A stretch of DNA of 64,000 nucleotides from NCBI RefSeq assembly GCF_964340395.1, contig NC_135554.1, positions 6,715,475 through 6,779,474 of the forward strand. Reading direction: 5' to 3'. Within the stretch, counting starts at the first letter, position 1. Every line of letters begins with the position of its first letter. Of the stretch, positions 1-12,400 are shown piece by piece. This stretch comes from Glandiceps talaboti. Its lineage: Eukaryota > Hemichordata > Enteropneusta > Spengelidae. Below the pieces are notes generated by a model, which worked only from the letters and a program-made list of their open reading frames with translations, was not told the origin of the DNA and searched no databases. A program made the translations under genes and the position numbers.

Positions 1-120
1 CTTTTGTTTCAGCTACCTAACTTTAGATAGATCACAGGGGCTTGAAATTGGCTATATTACCTTTTGTTTCAGCTAACTAACTTTAGATAGACCACAGGGG
101 CTTGAAATTGGCTACATTTG
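1..120. repeat. 60-bp tandem duplication at window edge
   Basis: Two head-to-tail copies of a 60-bp unit beginning CTTTTGTTTCAGCTA differ at only a few positions. The array may continue left of the window. Both copies contain a TTTTGTTTCAG string that resembles a splice acceptor, but no reading frame after it looks coding. Confidence 0.85.
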
Positions 121-409
121 TTTTCAAATCTTTGTTTTTTGTGCAATGTTTATGGTTGAGAGCACTCAGTAGAACTAACGCATAAATAATTAATGAGGTA
201 GTCATACTCATAGTAAAGCTGGTTTATTAAAACCAGCAAAGAAGAGATTAAAATTGATTTAGAAAAACAACAACACAACACCATCTTTTCAAATCATTAC
301 TTTATTACATGGCACCTTGTAGGGAAAAGATATTTTTAAAAAGAAAAAAAAAAGTAAACATTACACAATAACCAAAATTTTTTAAACAAATATGGCCAAT
401 TTCAAGCCT

Positions 410-1075
410 GTGGATAGACATACACTTAAACCATTGTTGCAACAAGTAGTTGATATGTAATACAAACTATTGAATGGATATATTGGTTTAAAGTGGCCAT
501 ATTGATGAGAATTTGGTATTTATTTTGGATTTTTATTTGATAAAACAGCTTCACTATGTTTTTCTACTTGAAAATATAATGTGAAATAACATATACCAAG
601 TCCATGTTCGCAACTCAATACATTGCAAAAAGATGCAAAAAGTGTAAAAAGTTTATTGTACGTACAATAACAAACATTTTATACATTGTTCAATGTTTTG
701 CAATTTAGTGAGTTGCAAACATGGACTTGGTATATGTTATTTCACATTATATTTTCAAGTAGAAACACATAGTGAAGCTGTTTTAGCAAATAAAAATCCA
801 AAATAAATACTGAATTCTCATCCATATGGCCACTTTAATTAATATACCCACAATATATAGTGGCATTTCTGATGACTTCTCTTATAGGATTGCAGTATAC
901 ATTTTGGCCATTTCAAGTGTTATACACTTAGATATCTTGATGACAGGGTGGTTATATACACTATACAGATTTACCGCTATCACCCACTTGTGTAATTTAC
1001 CACATCAAACATCTTACAACTTGGTTTTTGTATTAGTTCTGAACTCAGAGTGTAAATAATTTACCTGGTATATAA
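410..1075 (+). repeat. Dispersed repeat copy interrupted by a palindromic element
   Basis: The flanks 410-491 and 835-1075 match, in order, a second copy at about 23765-24090. Shared anchors are 'attgaatgga', 'ggcatttctgatga' and 'atcacccacttg/acgtaat'. The copy near 24 kb lacks the 343-bp palindrome found here, so it serves as an empty-site comparison. No coding potential was seen; the short ORF at 826-1059 reads through the repeat. Confidence 0.7.
492..834. mobile_element. Palindromic MITE with TTAA target duplication
   Basis: This 343-bp foldback starts AGTGGCCATAT and ends ATATGGCCACT. It folds about a centre near 661 (GTTTATTGTAC/GTACAATAAC), and its arms of about 150 bp match nearly end to end. 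TTAA lies immediately outside both ends (488-491 and 835-838). The related repeat near 23838 has one TTAA at the same point and no element. TTAA duplication is typical of piggyBac-type and Kolobok-type elements; there is no ORF, so it is non-autonomous. Confidence 0.82.
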
Positions 1076-1365
1076 ATAAATCACTCAGCCTACTCCAGCT
1101 GTTATTGTCTACAATTCAATGATGTAGACTTGTCACATGACCACAGGATGCCATTGTATACCGGTACTACAGTAATTTTTTTTTGTTAAGGGTGGTAATC
1201 AGGTATATGTAAAATCTACCAGGGTTCCCAAGTAATCTTACCTTGGTTCCAAAACAAAATTTTGGCAGACTGTAAGGGAAACTACACAACTTTTACCCCT
1301 TTCCCCCTTTCTGTTACCAGGGTTCCCCAACCTTAACAAAAACACTGATAAAGCAGTATTGTATA

Positions 1366-1874
1366 TAGTCTTGCTGCTAGACGTTCAGGCTTTCTTTCGA
1401 TACTATAAGCGAACGAAGTTTGCAGTGAGGGCTTGCCCGAACAGTCTAGCAAATGTCATTTTCAGACCAGACATTCCATTGAGATTACGTTAAGCGGTGG
1501 GTTGGGCCATATATGCATATATATACTTTAATATATTCAATCTCTGCATGCAGGTGTTGACAAACACATTTACGTCATTACTATGTCTTATCAGTTTATG
1601 GTAATTGTGTTTGATGAGTGTGTAGACGTTGTCATTCACACATTTCAGTTAATGCATTGGTGGTTATTTTTACAAGCCCCTCCTTAAGATGAATATGCAT
1701 GAAAAATTAGCCATTGTCCTCTGTTTGTGCTTGTTGCTAATGCAGTTCTCTGATTGGCAGTTATTTATATCCTGATGACATTTGCTAGACCTTGGATGTT
1801 CCATCCTCGATAGCGATGTTCGGTCATGTGTCGTATTGTATCGGAAGAACATCCGAGGTCTAGCAGATAGACTA
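1366..1874 (+). mobile_element. TAGTCT-family non-autonomous element, 509 bp copy
   Basis: The left end reads TAGTCTTGCTGCTAGACGTT and the right end is the inverse of TAGTCTATC(T/A)GCTAG. About 300 bp of the body, from 'ctctgcatgcaggtgttgac' to 'tggatgttccatcctcgat', is shared with the last 340 bp of the helicase-bearing copy at 42765-46029. The flanking 9-mers TATTGTATA and CCCTGTATA match at six positions, a degraded target duplication. It carries no ORF of its own. Confidence 0.8.
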
Positions 1875-2110
1875 CCCTGTATAGTAGTTTTACAGTCATC
1901 TGCAGTAGATTTAGTTTGTATCTATAAAGTAAGTTGAAACCTTGTCATAAGAATATTTCATCATGAAATGAAAGTAACCTCTATAAGCCATCAAGTTACA
2001 CATTACAGCCCTGTAAGTGATTTTTAAGTTGTACACAAGTACCTGTGAACAAAGTTTTAGAGTTTTGAAAATTTAAAAGTCTCATTTACACTGCTCCTAT
2101 TTGCTTTCAG

Positions 2111-3723
2111 ACATTATGTGTACATATGGGAATGACAGATGCATTCATATGGGATAAAGGTACACCCAAGGAAAGAATGACAGATTGGAAAGAGACTGCT
2201 GAACTTTTGAACGAAATCAATCACGAATTCATTAAAGATGACAAAGCAATACAGTACCCACACAAGGTAATTCATTATTAGATACTTCTGTTTTGTTGTT
2301 GTGATTTTTAAATTTGTGAGAATAGTTGTCATTTTAAGTTACAGATGAAATGTCAATATTTATTGTGACTGGTATAGTTTTATTTAAAGGAGTCCTTTAG
2401 TTGTTGTAGTCAAAATAATGGCTGCTTGTTGCTTGTTGTAGTGTTCCTATGTGGATTTGTTGGATTTTGAGCATCAATTAACAAAGAATGCATGGTTGCT
2501 GTTGGTCAGCACCAGTGTACTCGGTACCTGAGAATGAAAGCGTAAATGTTATTTGTTGTTGGTCAAAATGTGAAAACTCTTTTTGAGTCATCACATGGTA
2601 GAGTATAGGAAATGCCAAATATTGGTGGGGAAAAGAAACTGATGCATCAATTTAGTGTAGAGGACATATTGGCTGGTTCTGCCTATGGAAGGAATGGGGA
2701 TGGGGTGGGGGTTGGGGGTTGGGGGTGGGAGTTGGATGGGTGGATGGGGGGGGGGGGTGTTTTGTAAATTTGTTTCTTGTAGATTATTTGTAATTTCTTG
2801 TCCTGTGTTGTACTGTTCTCCAAGTACAAAACAGCTACATCAATTTCAATAGGTTACTCAAAACGCAAGATTTGGCAAAAAGTAAACAATTATTTCCGTA
2901 AGCCTGGTAAAGAACCTACTAATTCGAATTTGTTTATTTCTACCTACTGCACCTTAAAACTCAAGGATCGTGTGCTGCACATATTGCAGCCTGGATAGGT
3001 TTTGAAATATTTACAAAGAAGAGTTTGACACTAAAATTCAAAACTGTTATGATTTTTTTTCAAGCATCATATGTAATGCTAATGTATATCTTGGTTTGAT
3101 CTGTACTTTTGTACCAATTTTGTCATCAATGAGGCACGGCAACAATTCAAGTTACATGTATCTGTTGGAGTTCCCCTACAATGGAATGGTTACTAAGCAA
3201 CAAACGACAAAAAGAGAAGCAAGGAAATCAATCAGATAGACTGTAAGATATGTCGTGTTGTTCCACCGTCACCAGCCTTTGTGAAAGGGGTTGACTGATG
3301 TGTGAGGGCGCCCATCATGGAGTACCTTACAGACTAGAGAACAGATCAAACCAAGATATACTTGAGATTACACACGATGCTTGAAAAACCCTGACAAAAC
3401 TTTAGAATTTTAGTGTCAAACTCTTGTTTGTAAACATCCCAAAGATATCCACACTTTTTGGAAGATGTGCATCACATGACCCATGAGTTCAAACTTTTCA
3501 ATGAACAAAATGTAATATTTGACCTTTGACATTTACCTGTATTGTTTTGACTTGACAGTGGGAAGTTGGTGATTTTATCATATCTGACAACTTGGCTGTT
3601 GGGCATGAAGCAGCTGTGGAAAGCCAAACTTCTCATAAAGAAGTCGGTTTGCGTGTTTTACACCGCATAACTGTAGCTGGGAAGGAGGTTCCAACCAAGA
3701 AATATGAAATCCCATCACGGTAA
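2111..3723 (+). CDS. TauD/TfdA-family 2-oxoglutarate dioxygenase, C-terminal exons
   Basis: Two exons, 2111-2266 (52 codons after TTTGCTTTCAG, donor GTAATT) and 3559-3723 (54 codons plus TAA after CTTGACAG), join in frame. The second exon has the family's C-terminal signature: a WEVGDFIISDN turn, the distal iron-binding His in GHEA, and the RVLHRITVAG segment carrying the Arg that usually binds 2-oxoglutarate. The proximal HxD motif would be in an upstream exon, which was not found between 1 and 2110. Family members are Fe(II)/2OG oxygenases that hydroxylate small molecules such as taurine; the substrate here cannot be told. The gene converges on CLPP, about 2.7 kb away. Confidence 0.72.
2696..2759 (+). 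repeat. G-rich simple repeat
   Basis: GGGGTTGGGGGTTGG-like runs end in a run of ten or more G within the dioxygenase intron. Several G-tracts of four or more could form a quadruplex. No other function is visible. Confidence 0.8.
2999..3445. mobile_element. Inverted-repeat element in dioxygenase intron
   Basis: Arms at about 3000-3108 and 3340-3443 are reverse complements. They share 'gagtttgacactaaaattc', 'caagcatc' and 'tatatcttggtttgatctgt' in inverted order. The central part holds a second, TA-flanked MITE (3239-3334), so this is either a nested insertion or a composite foldback. No ORF. Confidence 0.72.
3239..3334 (+). mobile_element. GACTGTAAG MITE, copy 1 (TA-flanked)
   Basis: A 96-bp unit bounded by GACTGTAAG and CTTACAGAC with TA on both sides. 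It shares an internal '(t)gtgagggcgcc' core with copies at 8570-8660 (inverted) and 16862-16961. TA duplication and short inverted ends point to Tc1/mariner-type mobilisation; this is inference. Confidence 0.75.
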
Positions 3724-5440
3724 AGAAACAAGATATACATACTGATGTATACAGAGACTTATGGTGGTTTTAACATGTTGTCTTATGTATGTAACCAGTG
3801 CTGCAGCATTTTTATCAGATATAAACTGATTACGCCTTCAATTCCACAAAAGCTTTACAAACCTTTGAGTTCGGTGCCTGCTTTACACTATACTTGTACA
3901 TAATATTGCAAGTAAATTAAAGCATGAAGGAAAGTAGACAGCGCCATCATGTGATAAAACCAGAGAATCAGTCTGTATGTAAAAACTTTTAAAAAATATT
4001 ACTTCGATCTCTTTACAATAAGCATTTTATGTCAATTATAATTTTAATATTATGTTTTTGTGATATTTTAACGATAATGAAAAATATCTAATCTAATTTG
4101 TAAAGATAATCAATTATGCAAATTACCCAGTCATATGTAAAAACCACATACCTCATAATATCACCACATGCAGTACATTTTGTGATCTTAGATGGTATGT
4201 TGTGCAATATAATTAATAAAATCTCACCAAATTAAAGCTGTACTAGCTGTTACTGGAACATTTTTTGAAACTATTTTGTTAGATATGACTTACTTGTAAT
4301 ATTGTAGACCCTGAATAGTACTGAATCACCTGTGGGTACATGTATTGGTGTAGCTGTACATACATATGGTACTATAAAGTCCAAGATCACTGCCAGTGCC
4401 CCCAATACAATCACTATTTCAACCAGTTACTGTACTACTTATGGATGACCACTGATTAACATGACATATACAATGTCTAATTATTGGTATTATCATTGCA
4501 CATTTTGCTGGTTTGAATTGTTTAAAAAAACTAGTCATGGTACAGCTAGTGTAGCTTTAATAAATCAGCAATTATGCAAATAATTAATGTGATGTATGTA
4601 TCCTTTTATTCATCTAGCTCAAAGGTACATACAGTAAAATAAATCATTGTAGAACATGAATATACCTGTTTCAAATCATTTTTCTTAGGGTGGCTGTGCT
4701 TGGTTATTCTATGTTTGTCATGACACGACTGACCTGACATTTCTACAATTTGGTGAAATTATATAGGAAAATAAAGTTGATGCCCTCTATGGCATGATTG
4801 TATAGTGGCAATCCCACAGGCTCATATCGGAGTAAAATTATCATTTATTACAGAAATTGGGCACTATAATAAAAGAAATGGTTCCAAGTTCCCTTCTGAC
4901 TTTGATTCTCATTTCTCAGTCATTCAGAATGTATGATTATAAAATGAAAATTTGACCAACAAGTACACATACTGACAATGACTAATATTTTATTTTTTTT
5001 TACTTACAATGCATGCATGAAGTTAGTAATGAAGCTTAGCTAGTAATGCTGTAAGTGGGCTTAATTGCCAGCATGCATGCATTACTAGTTTCATGCACGC
5101 ACATATGCAGCACACACACAGGTACGCAAGTTATGTGTCTTTTCACATGTTGCTATTTCCTCTGAGGAATAATTTTGTACAAGTCAGCTTATCATACCAC
5201 TTCAAAAACACATGGTACACAGCTGATAGGAATCATTCATTCATTTTATTGATCTCTGTATTCAAATATTCCATCACCAATTTCACTTAAAGTTTGTATA
5301 AACAATTCTCAATACATAATTACTAAGCTAGGTAATCACAATTCCTGTCTGCTAGGTACAGTACAATCAGTCAGTGTAGGTATTCTGGTAACTGTGAAAA
5401 CTTGAATTATGTGATAATGCTTTTGATACACATATAACTA
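3724..5440. other. Intergenic region between converging genes
   Basis: AT-rich sequence between the dioxygenase stop and the minisatellite in the CLPP 3' flank. It has no long ORF, no recognisable RNA gene and no clear mobile element. AATAAA-like signals occur but none can be assigned to a gene with confidence. Confidence 0.6.
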
Positions 5441-5442
5441 GG

Positions 5443-6250
5443 TAGTCAGATTGTCAACAATATGCATATGACGAGATTGCTGTCAAGAATTAACATACAA
5501 CTACATAGTCAGACTGCTGTTCACAGATATACAGCTAGGTAGTCAGATTTGTCCATGTACATATAGCTAGGTAGTCAGACTGTTCATAGACATACAGCTA
5601 GGTAGTCAGATTTGTCCATGTACATATAGCTAGGTAGTCAGACTTCATAGACATACAGCTAGGTAGTCAGACTGCTGTTCATGTACATACAACTACATAG
5701 TCAGACTGCTGTTCATAGACATACAGCTAGGTAGTCAGACTTGTCCATGTACATATAGCTAGGTAGTCAGACTGTTCATAGACATACAGCTAGGTACTCA
5801 GATTTGTCCATGTACATATAGCTAGGTAGTCAGACTTCATAGACATACAGCTAGGTAGTCAGACTGCTGTTCATGTACATACAACTACATAGTCAGACTG
5901 CTGTTCATAGACATACAGCTAGGTAGTCAGACTTGTCCATGTACATATAGCTAGGTAGTCAGACTTCATGGACATACAACTAGGTACTCAGACTGTTCAT
6001 GGACATATAGCTAGGTAGTCAGACTGTTCATGGACATACAGCTAGGTAGTCATGATCAGACTTCTGTCCAGACATATAATGAGGTAGTCAATTTGGTAGT
6101 CAAACTTGTATGTTCATGGACATACAGTTAAGTGGTCAGCATGCTGTCCAAGAATGCACAGCTAGGTAGCCAGACTTGTCCAAGACTACACAGTAATTCG
6201 GCACACAGACTGCTGTTTATGAATGCAGAGCTAGCTAGGTAGTCAGATGC
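5443..6250 (+). repeat. Minisatellite, unit about 30 bp (ACATACAGCTAGGTAGTCAG)
   Basis: About 25 degenerate units of roughly 27-36 bp share the core 'acata(c/t)agctaggtagtcagac' followed by variable 'ttcatag' or 'tgtccatgt' spacers. Higher-order duplication is visible: 5529-5700 resembles 5701-5890. It lies downstream of the CLPP stop codon. Confidence 0.92.
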
Positions 6251-6464
6251 TTGTTTGTCAACGCACTCTTCCAAATTTTATCCTCTTCAATTATTGAAAA
6301 TCACATATCAATTTGACTACACAAACAAACAAACAAATATTACATTTGCCATAGTTCTAAGAGACCACAATTGTTAAATATCCCAAGGAAGATACTCTGT
6401 ACAAAGACCTAGCTATAATTTGATTCCAATAAAATACAAAAAACTATAATGATGGTGTCCTGTA

Positions 6465-9400
6465 TTATTTGGATGAAACTGTACTGTCGTTTTCTGATTC
6501 ACCAGGTAAAGGTGGATGTTCTAAAACTTTGTCTATTAGACCAAAGTTCAGTGCTTCCGTTGGGTCCATAAACTTATCCCTTTCCATTGCAGTCTCTGTT
6601 AAAGCAAACAGATTAATAAACAATTCAATGAAACGTTGTGTGTTTATTTGAAGGCCAACGTTGGGCTAGGTTTATAGCAGCAGAAAGTAAGCTGTGCAGG
6701 AACAAAAGTCAGAATGGATACAATTGTTGTGGTGTACATGTATGTCTCTTGTAGAAGGTGATTTATATACATTGTAAGACAAATGTTGCATGTGTCTTGT
6801 CTCTTGCAGAGGGTGGTTTATATACACTGTATTACAATTGTTGCATGTGTCTGTCTCTTGTAGAGTGGCTTTATATACACTGTATTACAATTGTTGCATG
6901 TGTCTGTCTCTTGCAGAGGGTGGTTTATATACACTGTATTACAATTGTTGTATGTGTCTGCATGGTATAGTCTGCATGTAGTGTACAATCATGATGCATG
7001 TTTCTGTTTTTGTATGTCAAAATTATGACAGGGATGTGCACTGTCTTTCATGTAGTCCTTGTATAGTAAATCACACTCTCCAAGAGACACACACAAGCAA
7101 TAATTGCATCCATTCTGACTTTTGTTCCTGCACAGCTTACTTTCTTCTGCTGTAAAATTAGGCAAGAATAACAGTTACTTAGTACAGCTGTTATGTACAA
7201 AGCTGGTCCTGAACAAACAAATAATACTATACATGGTAATCTGAAAAAGAATACCCAAGTTGTGAATTCATACACATTTGGAGCCCTTGCCAAAACAATG
7301 TAGTATTCAATTGTATGAAGAGGTGTGAAGTGCCTAATTTTGTTGACCTCCCATGACGCCTCATCCTGGTGTACAGATGGCCTCTTCTAAACCAGATATG
7401 CAAATTTTAGTGAGGTCACATGATGCAGGTTTGGTGAAAATGACAGAAAGATAAAATAAGTCTCACCCTAGTTCCCATTTTAACTTACCTATTACATCTA
7501 AAGGCAGCTTGGTGTGTTTCACATACAAATTATTAATTTGCTTCTTCATTTTGAGAATTTCTTCAGCTTGGATTTGAATATCTGTAGCTTGTCCCTGAAA
7601 CAGTTCATAGGATATTCATCAGTGCATAGAACCCCCTGATATTGTGAGTACAAATGTGGTTTGTTCGTAGTCTTTGCTAGTCTAGTTGCTATACATGTAG
7701 TCATTCTCTATGATCTCTTTCTAATGTATAGTCAAACGGACAAATTCTGTTGAAATTCTAGCTATATCTCCTGCTGGGGAAGGGATGAACAGTACATGTT
7801 AGTAATCCATCACACACTGTCAGGTGGTTGTAATTGGTTACTTCGTTCAGTTTTCTACAAACTCAACCTCCAGTTTGAATGTAAGTTACACGAGGCGAGG
7901 ATGTGATAATGTCATCACATTTAATCAACACTTCAATAGCATAAACTAACACAACATACACTTATGGTGGTAAAAATGGAATTCTGCATTAGAGAAATCC
8001 ATTTGACTATATGGTGGAGATGATTGTAATGTGTATAGGACTTTGCTAAGTACTTGCAAGAATTTCACTACAGCTGTACTTTCATGACCATACCATAGCA
8101 AATATACTTGAGTAAATGTAAATTACTACTCAGAAACAAGGTGTTTGAGTATCCATAGCTACTGGCGAGCTTGTCCTGGCTTGTAACCCTAAAGGTGTGC
8201 ATGTTTGAATCAAACAACTGCTATGCTTCCATTTCAAGTTCTTTTCCTCTTGGCATTTCCAAAACAGACATTTTGAATAATTCACACAAGTCTCTATTAC
8301 CCAGACTCTCCTTTTGCATCAGAAAGTCTGGGGCATAACAACATCAGAAATGGAAAGAGACGCATGTGCAGAGAAGCTGACCCACAACATGACCTTTCTA
8401 GTAACACCACATAGCAGCAACTTTTGCTAAGAATACTTTGGTTAATCTCCTAACGAAGATGATTTTTAAAAAGTTTATACCGATGATTTCTGTTCAATAT
8501 ATATAGAGTTAATGACAATGAAATTTGGAATCATTTCCAATCAGTAGCTCTCATCATCGCTCTCATATAGTCTGTAAGGTATGCCATGATCGGGCGCCCT
8601 CATACATTGGTCCACCCCTTTCATAGAGCAGACGAGTGAGGATGGAGTGACATAACTTATCTATAGCTCTCACAGATCTTAATAGTAGCCATGTTCTTGC
8701 TTAATACACAAATGACCTCTGCAATGCCCCAGACTCTAGCTCAGCCATGAAGTGTGCCATCAGTGGTGAGGCTGGGTAACTAGGACTATGTCCACACTAG
8801 AACTGACAGAATGACCCAAATGTAGTCATGAAAGTTGTACTTACGTGTGCAGAGCCTGATGGTTGATGTATCATAATTCTAGAGTTTGGTAAACTATGTC
8901 TCATACCAGGTGTTCCTGAACTTAACAATAATGAAGCCATACTGCATGCCTGCCCTACACACCAAGTGGCCACTGGGGGCAGTATATATTGTACTGTGTC
9001 GTAAATTCCTAACCCTGCAGTCACTGAACCACCTGATAAAAGCAATATAAAGATGACACACTCGGTTGAACTTGAAGTTATAACTTTTAAATTACCAAGA
9101 GTGCAACATGGATTCCTCTGTATAATTTTTCTCAAAGTGAGGCTATTTCCAGATCTGCATATATTATTATATTTGAATTTACAGTAATATTAGTCAAGCA
9201 AATTAAATGAAAGGGAAAGGTCATTAGGGGTCACTAGCTGATGAATGCAATAGTAACACAAATAGAATAATTCCATATACATTAAATTAGATGGTAAAAC
9301 CACAGTCATATAAACATTTTTGATATTGACGATTATAATATACCTAGTGATAATGCTGTGCCATGATTCGCTAGAATCAGTCATGTGATAGGAAAATAGA

Positions 9401-12400
9401 ATGACTATTTCCCTAGGGAAATAGTTCCATCAACTTTTACATGGTCACGTGACCACCGCGCGTTCACAGCAGGTCAAAATGGCAGCTTCTGACGATGTCG
9501 TCTGCCACCGCGAGTTCACAGCATGAGGTACAGTAAAACGTCGATTATCCGAACGTCGAATATCCGAATTGATCGGTCATCCGAACTGACTCCGTGTCCC
9601 CCGAAAAAATCTATTGTTCTGATATCAAAGTAATGTTTTGGTAAAAATGTGAAGTTTGATGAATGACGATCGACTTGTGAATGAGCGCGGTTTGTCTTGG
9701 AGCTACACGGTGTGTATTGTTCTTGTAAATACGTTTTTTGATTTCTTCTACACATATTCAATTCGTTTTCATATTATACTCTTTATTTAGTTTTAGTATT
9801 AAATAAGTACAGTTCATTAAAAAGGTTTCTATGTAGTACAGTACATTTCATTTGTCTGAGAGTGCATGTAACATGTGTAAGTGTGATATGCAGCGTACGT
9901 GTATGTTCATTCTGTATGAGTGCGACCTTTTGACCCCGCCCCGTCCCATCTCGATGAAAGATCGCATATCCGAACTGGCTGCATATCCGAACTAAATGCA
10001 TGTCTCCGTAAGCGTTCGGATAATCAACGTTTTACTGTATATTATAAAACTCATATTGCCTGGCCTATATTCGGGCTATAGCACCCGTTCATTACCCCCT
10101 CGTGACTGTGAGTTACCAGAATCACATGCTATTTCCCTCGGCTTTTGGCCTCAGGAAATAGCATGTGATTCTGGTAACTCACAGTCCCTCGGGTGTAATA
10201 AACGGGTGCTATAGCCCTCATGGCCAGGCAATATGTGTTCATTATAACACATCTTGTAGCCTACAGTAATTGGCTAAAGATTGTATCACATGGTATGGAC
10301 TATTGACTCATAGTAACCTAAATTTGCATATAGGGATTGTATTTGCATTCTATTTACCCTAGGGCAATATTCACATAGCACGGAAGTCCTACCAGGGATT
10401 TTCTTTGACTATGGAAAGAATATGACTTACCTGGACTATTGATGTACATATGGACTGGTTTTTTATTACTTTCTGATTGGAGGAATAATAACTGTGCAAC
10501 GACTACACTGGACAAGTCATCTGTTATCTGTAAAGATATGTGTCGACAGTAACTTGACATGTTACAGAACACACACAGAGACAGACAGACAGACAGACAG
10601 ACAGACTAAGACAGACAGACAGACAGAAAGAGTTAGAAAGACATGTAGACAGAGACAGGCAAACAGACAGACAGACAAACAGAGAGTTAGAAACAGACAG
10701 ACAGACAGACAGACAAACAGGCAGACAGACAATACCTCATATTTTGATTATACTAGGTAAGATTTCATGGTTTGGCCTCTAGGAACAATGTTCGCAAACT
10801 GTTTAGGGGTGGGAGTTATGGACAGAATAGTTAAATATAGTATTGTAGCATAAAAAACAACACATACAAAGTTACCAATCATTTCCCACACTGTTCCCAT
10901 TGTACATCAGTTTTATTTGTGACTACCAGTAATCAAAAAATGTCTAACCATTACTGTAATCTTCTCTTAGAACATGCAGAGTTCTTTTACACATTTTATT
11001 CTTGACTTCATGCATTGCTATACAATCTCTCAATGACTGAGTTCTCTTAGAAACTGAGGTCAATTGACACCCATTGCAGTGGCCAAATTGCAACACATGG
11101 AGAATACTACTTACTGGTCCCATTAAACAAATAATTCTCTCTTTGAGTAGTCTAGAGTAAATGTCGTATGCTCTCTCTCCCCGGCCCTGTAACAAATAAA
11201 ACATAACAAAATATACAGGCAATGATAATGAAATAAATTCAACAAGAAATTTGCTTAATACATACCTAAGAAAACATTATTAATGCCATCAAGGGCATGC
11301 ATCAACATAAATATTACACAACAATAGTTGATATGTAATAGTTTATTATAAGTATGTTCACTCACATAAAAAAAATTCAAGCTTGTGCCACTTTAGATGT
11401 CCTACACAGTAGTACTGGCTGGGAATACTAGAAATTCTCATACGCTGGCTGGGAATACTAGAAATTATCATATATGTAGCAGTATGCCGACTGGGAATAC
11501 TAGAAATTGTCATACGCTGCCTGGGAATACTAGAAATTATCATACGCTGGCTGGGAATACTAGAAATTGTCATATGCTGGCTGGGAATACTAGAAATTAT
11601 CATACGCTGCCTGGGAATACTAGAAATTCTCATATGCTGGCTGGGAATACTAGAAATTATCATACGCTGCCTGGGAATACTAGAAATTATCATATATGTA
11701 GCAGTATGCCAACTGGGAATACTAGAAATTATCATACGCTGCCTGGGAATACTAGAAATTATCGTACGCTGCCTGGGAATACTAGAAATTATCATATGCC
11801 GACTGGGAATACTAGAAATTATCATACGCTGCCTGGGAATACTAGAAATTATCGTACGCTGCCTGGGAATACTAGAAATTATCATACACTTTGAGTTTGT
11901 TAAAAATATGTATTGAACAGTAATACAAGTAATACATTCTTGTACTATGACTAAGGGTTCTTAATATTTATGAGTACTTGCGATGTCCTTATGAAAACGT
12001 GATCGTAGCGAGGTCATCTCTACGTAGAGGTCATCTCTATGATCATGTCATCAAAAATCTGCAGCCTAGCAGTATTAACAGACAGTTTGACAAAGCCTGT
12101 CGATATGAACAGGCAAAATGTTACACATAAGTAATGAGAGCCCTTGGTTGTGGTACAAGACCGTATTAGTGAGTGCATTTTATCAACCTGATGAACGTGT
12201 TTAAGGTTGTACTGTACAGTTTAATTCTGGTACACCTTGTACTTACAGTTTGTTCGATAACTATTGGAACCACGGGTCTGGGTACTACAATACTGGTATG
12301 AAGACCTCGATGTAGTGACATATTTGGCCTCTGTGAAACTAAAATCTATCAATGAGAAATATAGAAAAATGGTTATGAATATTAAATAACTACTATTAGA

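Noticed and set aside
5443-6250. Possible CRISPR-like array
   Set aside because: Unit and spacer lengths vary, the spacers are themselves repeated, and the host is an animal nuclear genome. It is a minisatellite.
11358-11894. Long opposite-strand ORFs of 165-175 codons with GNTRNYHTL / [10 protein letters not shown] repeats
   Set aside because: They are translations of the 27-bp minisatellite, whose unit is a multiple of three and lacks stops. No start context, splice signals or non-repeat coding sequence support them.
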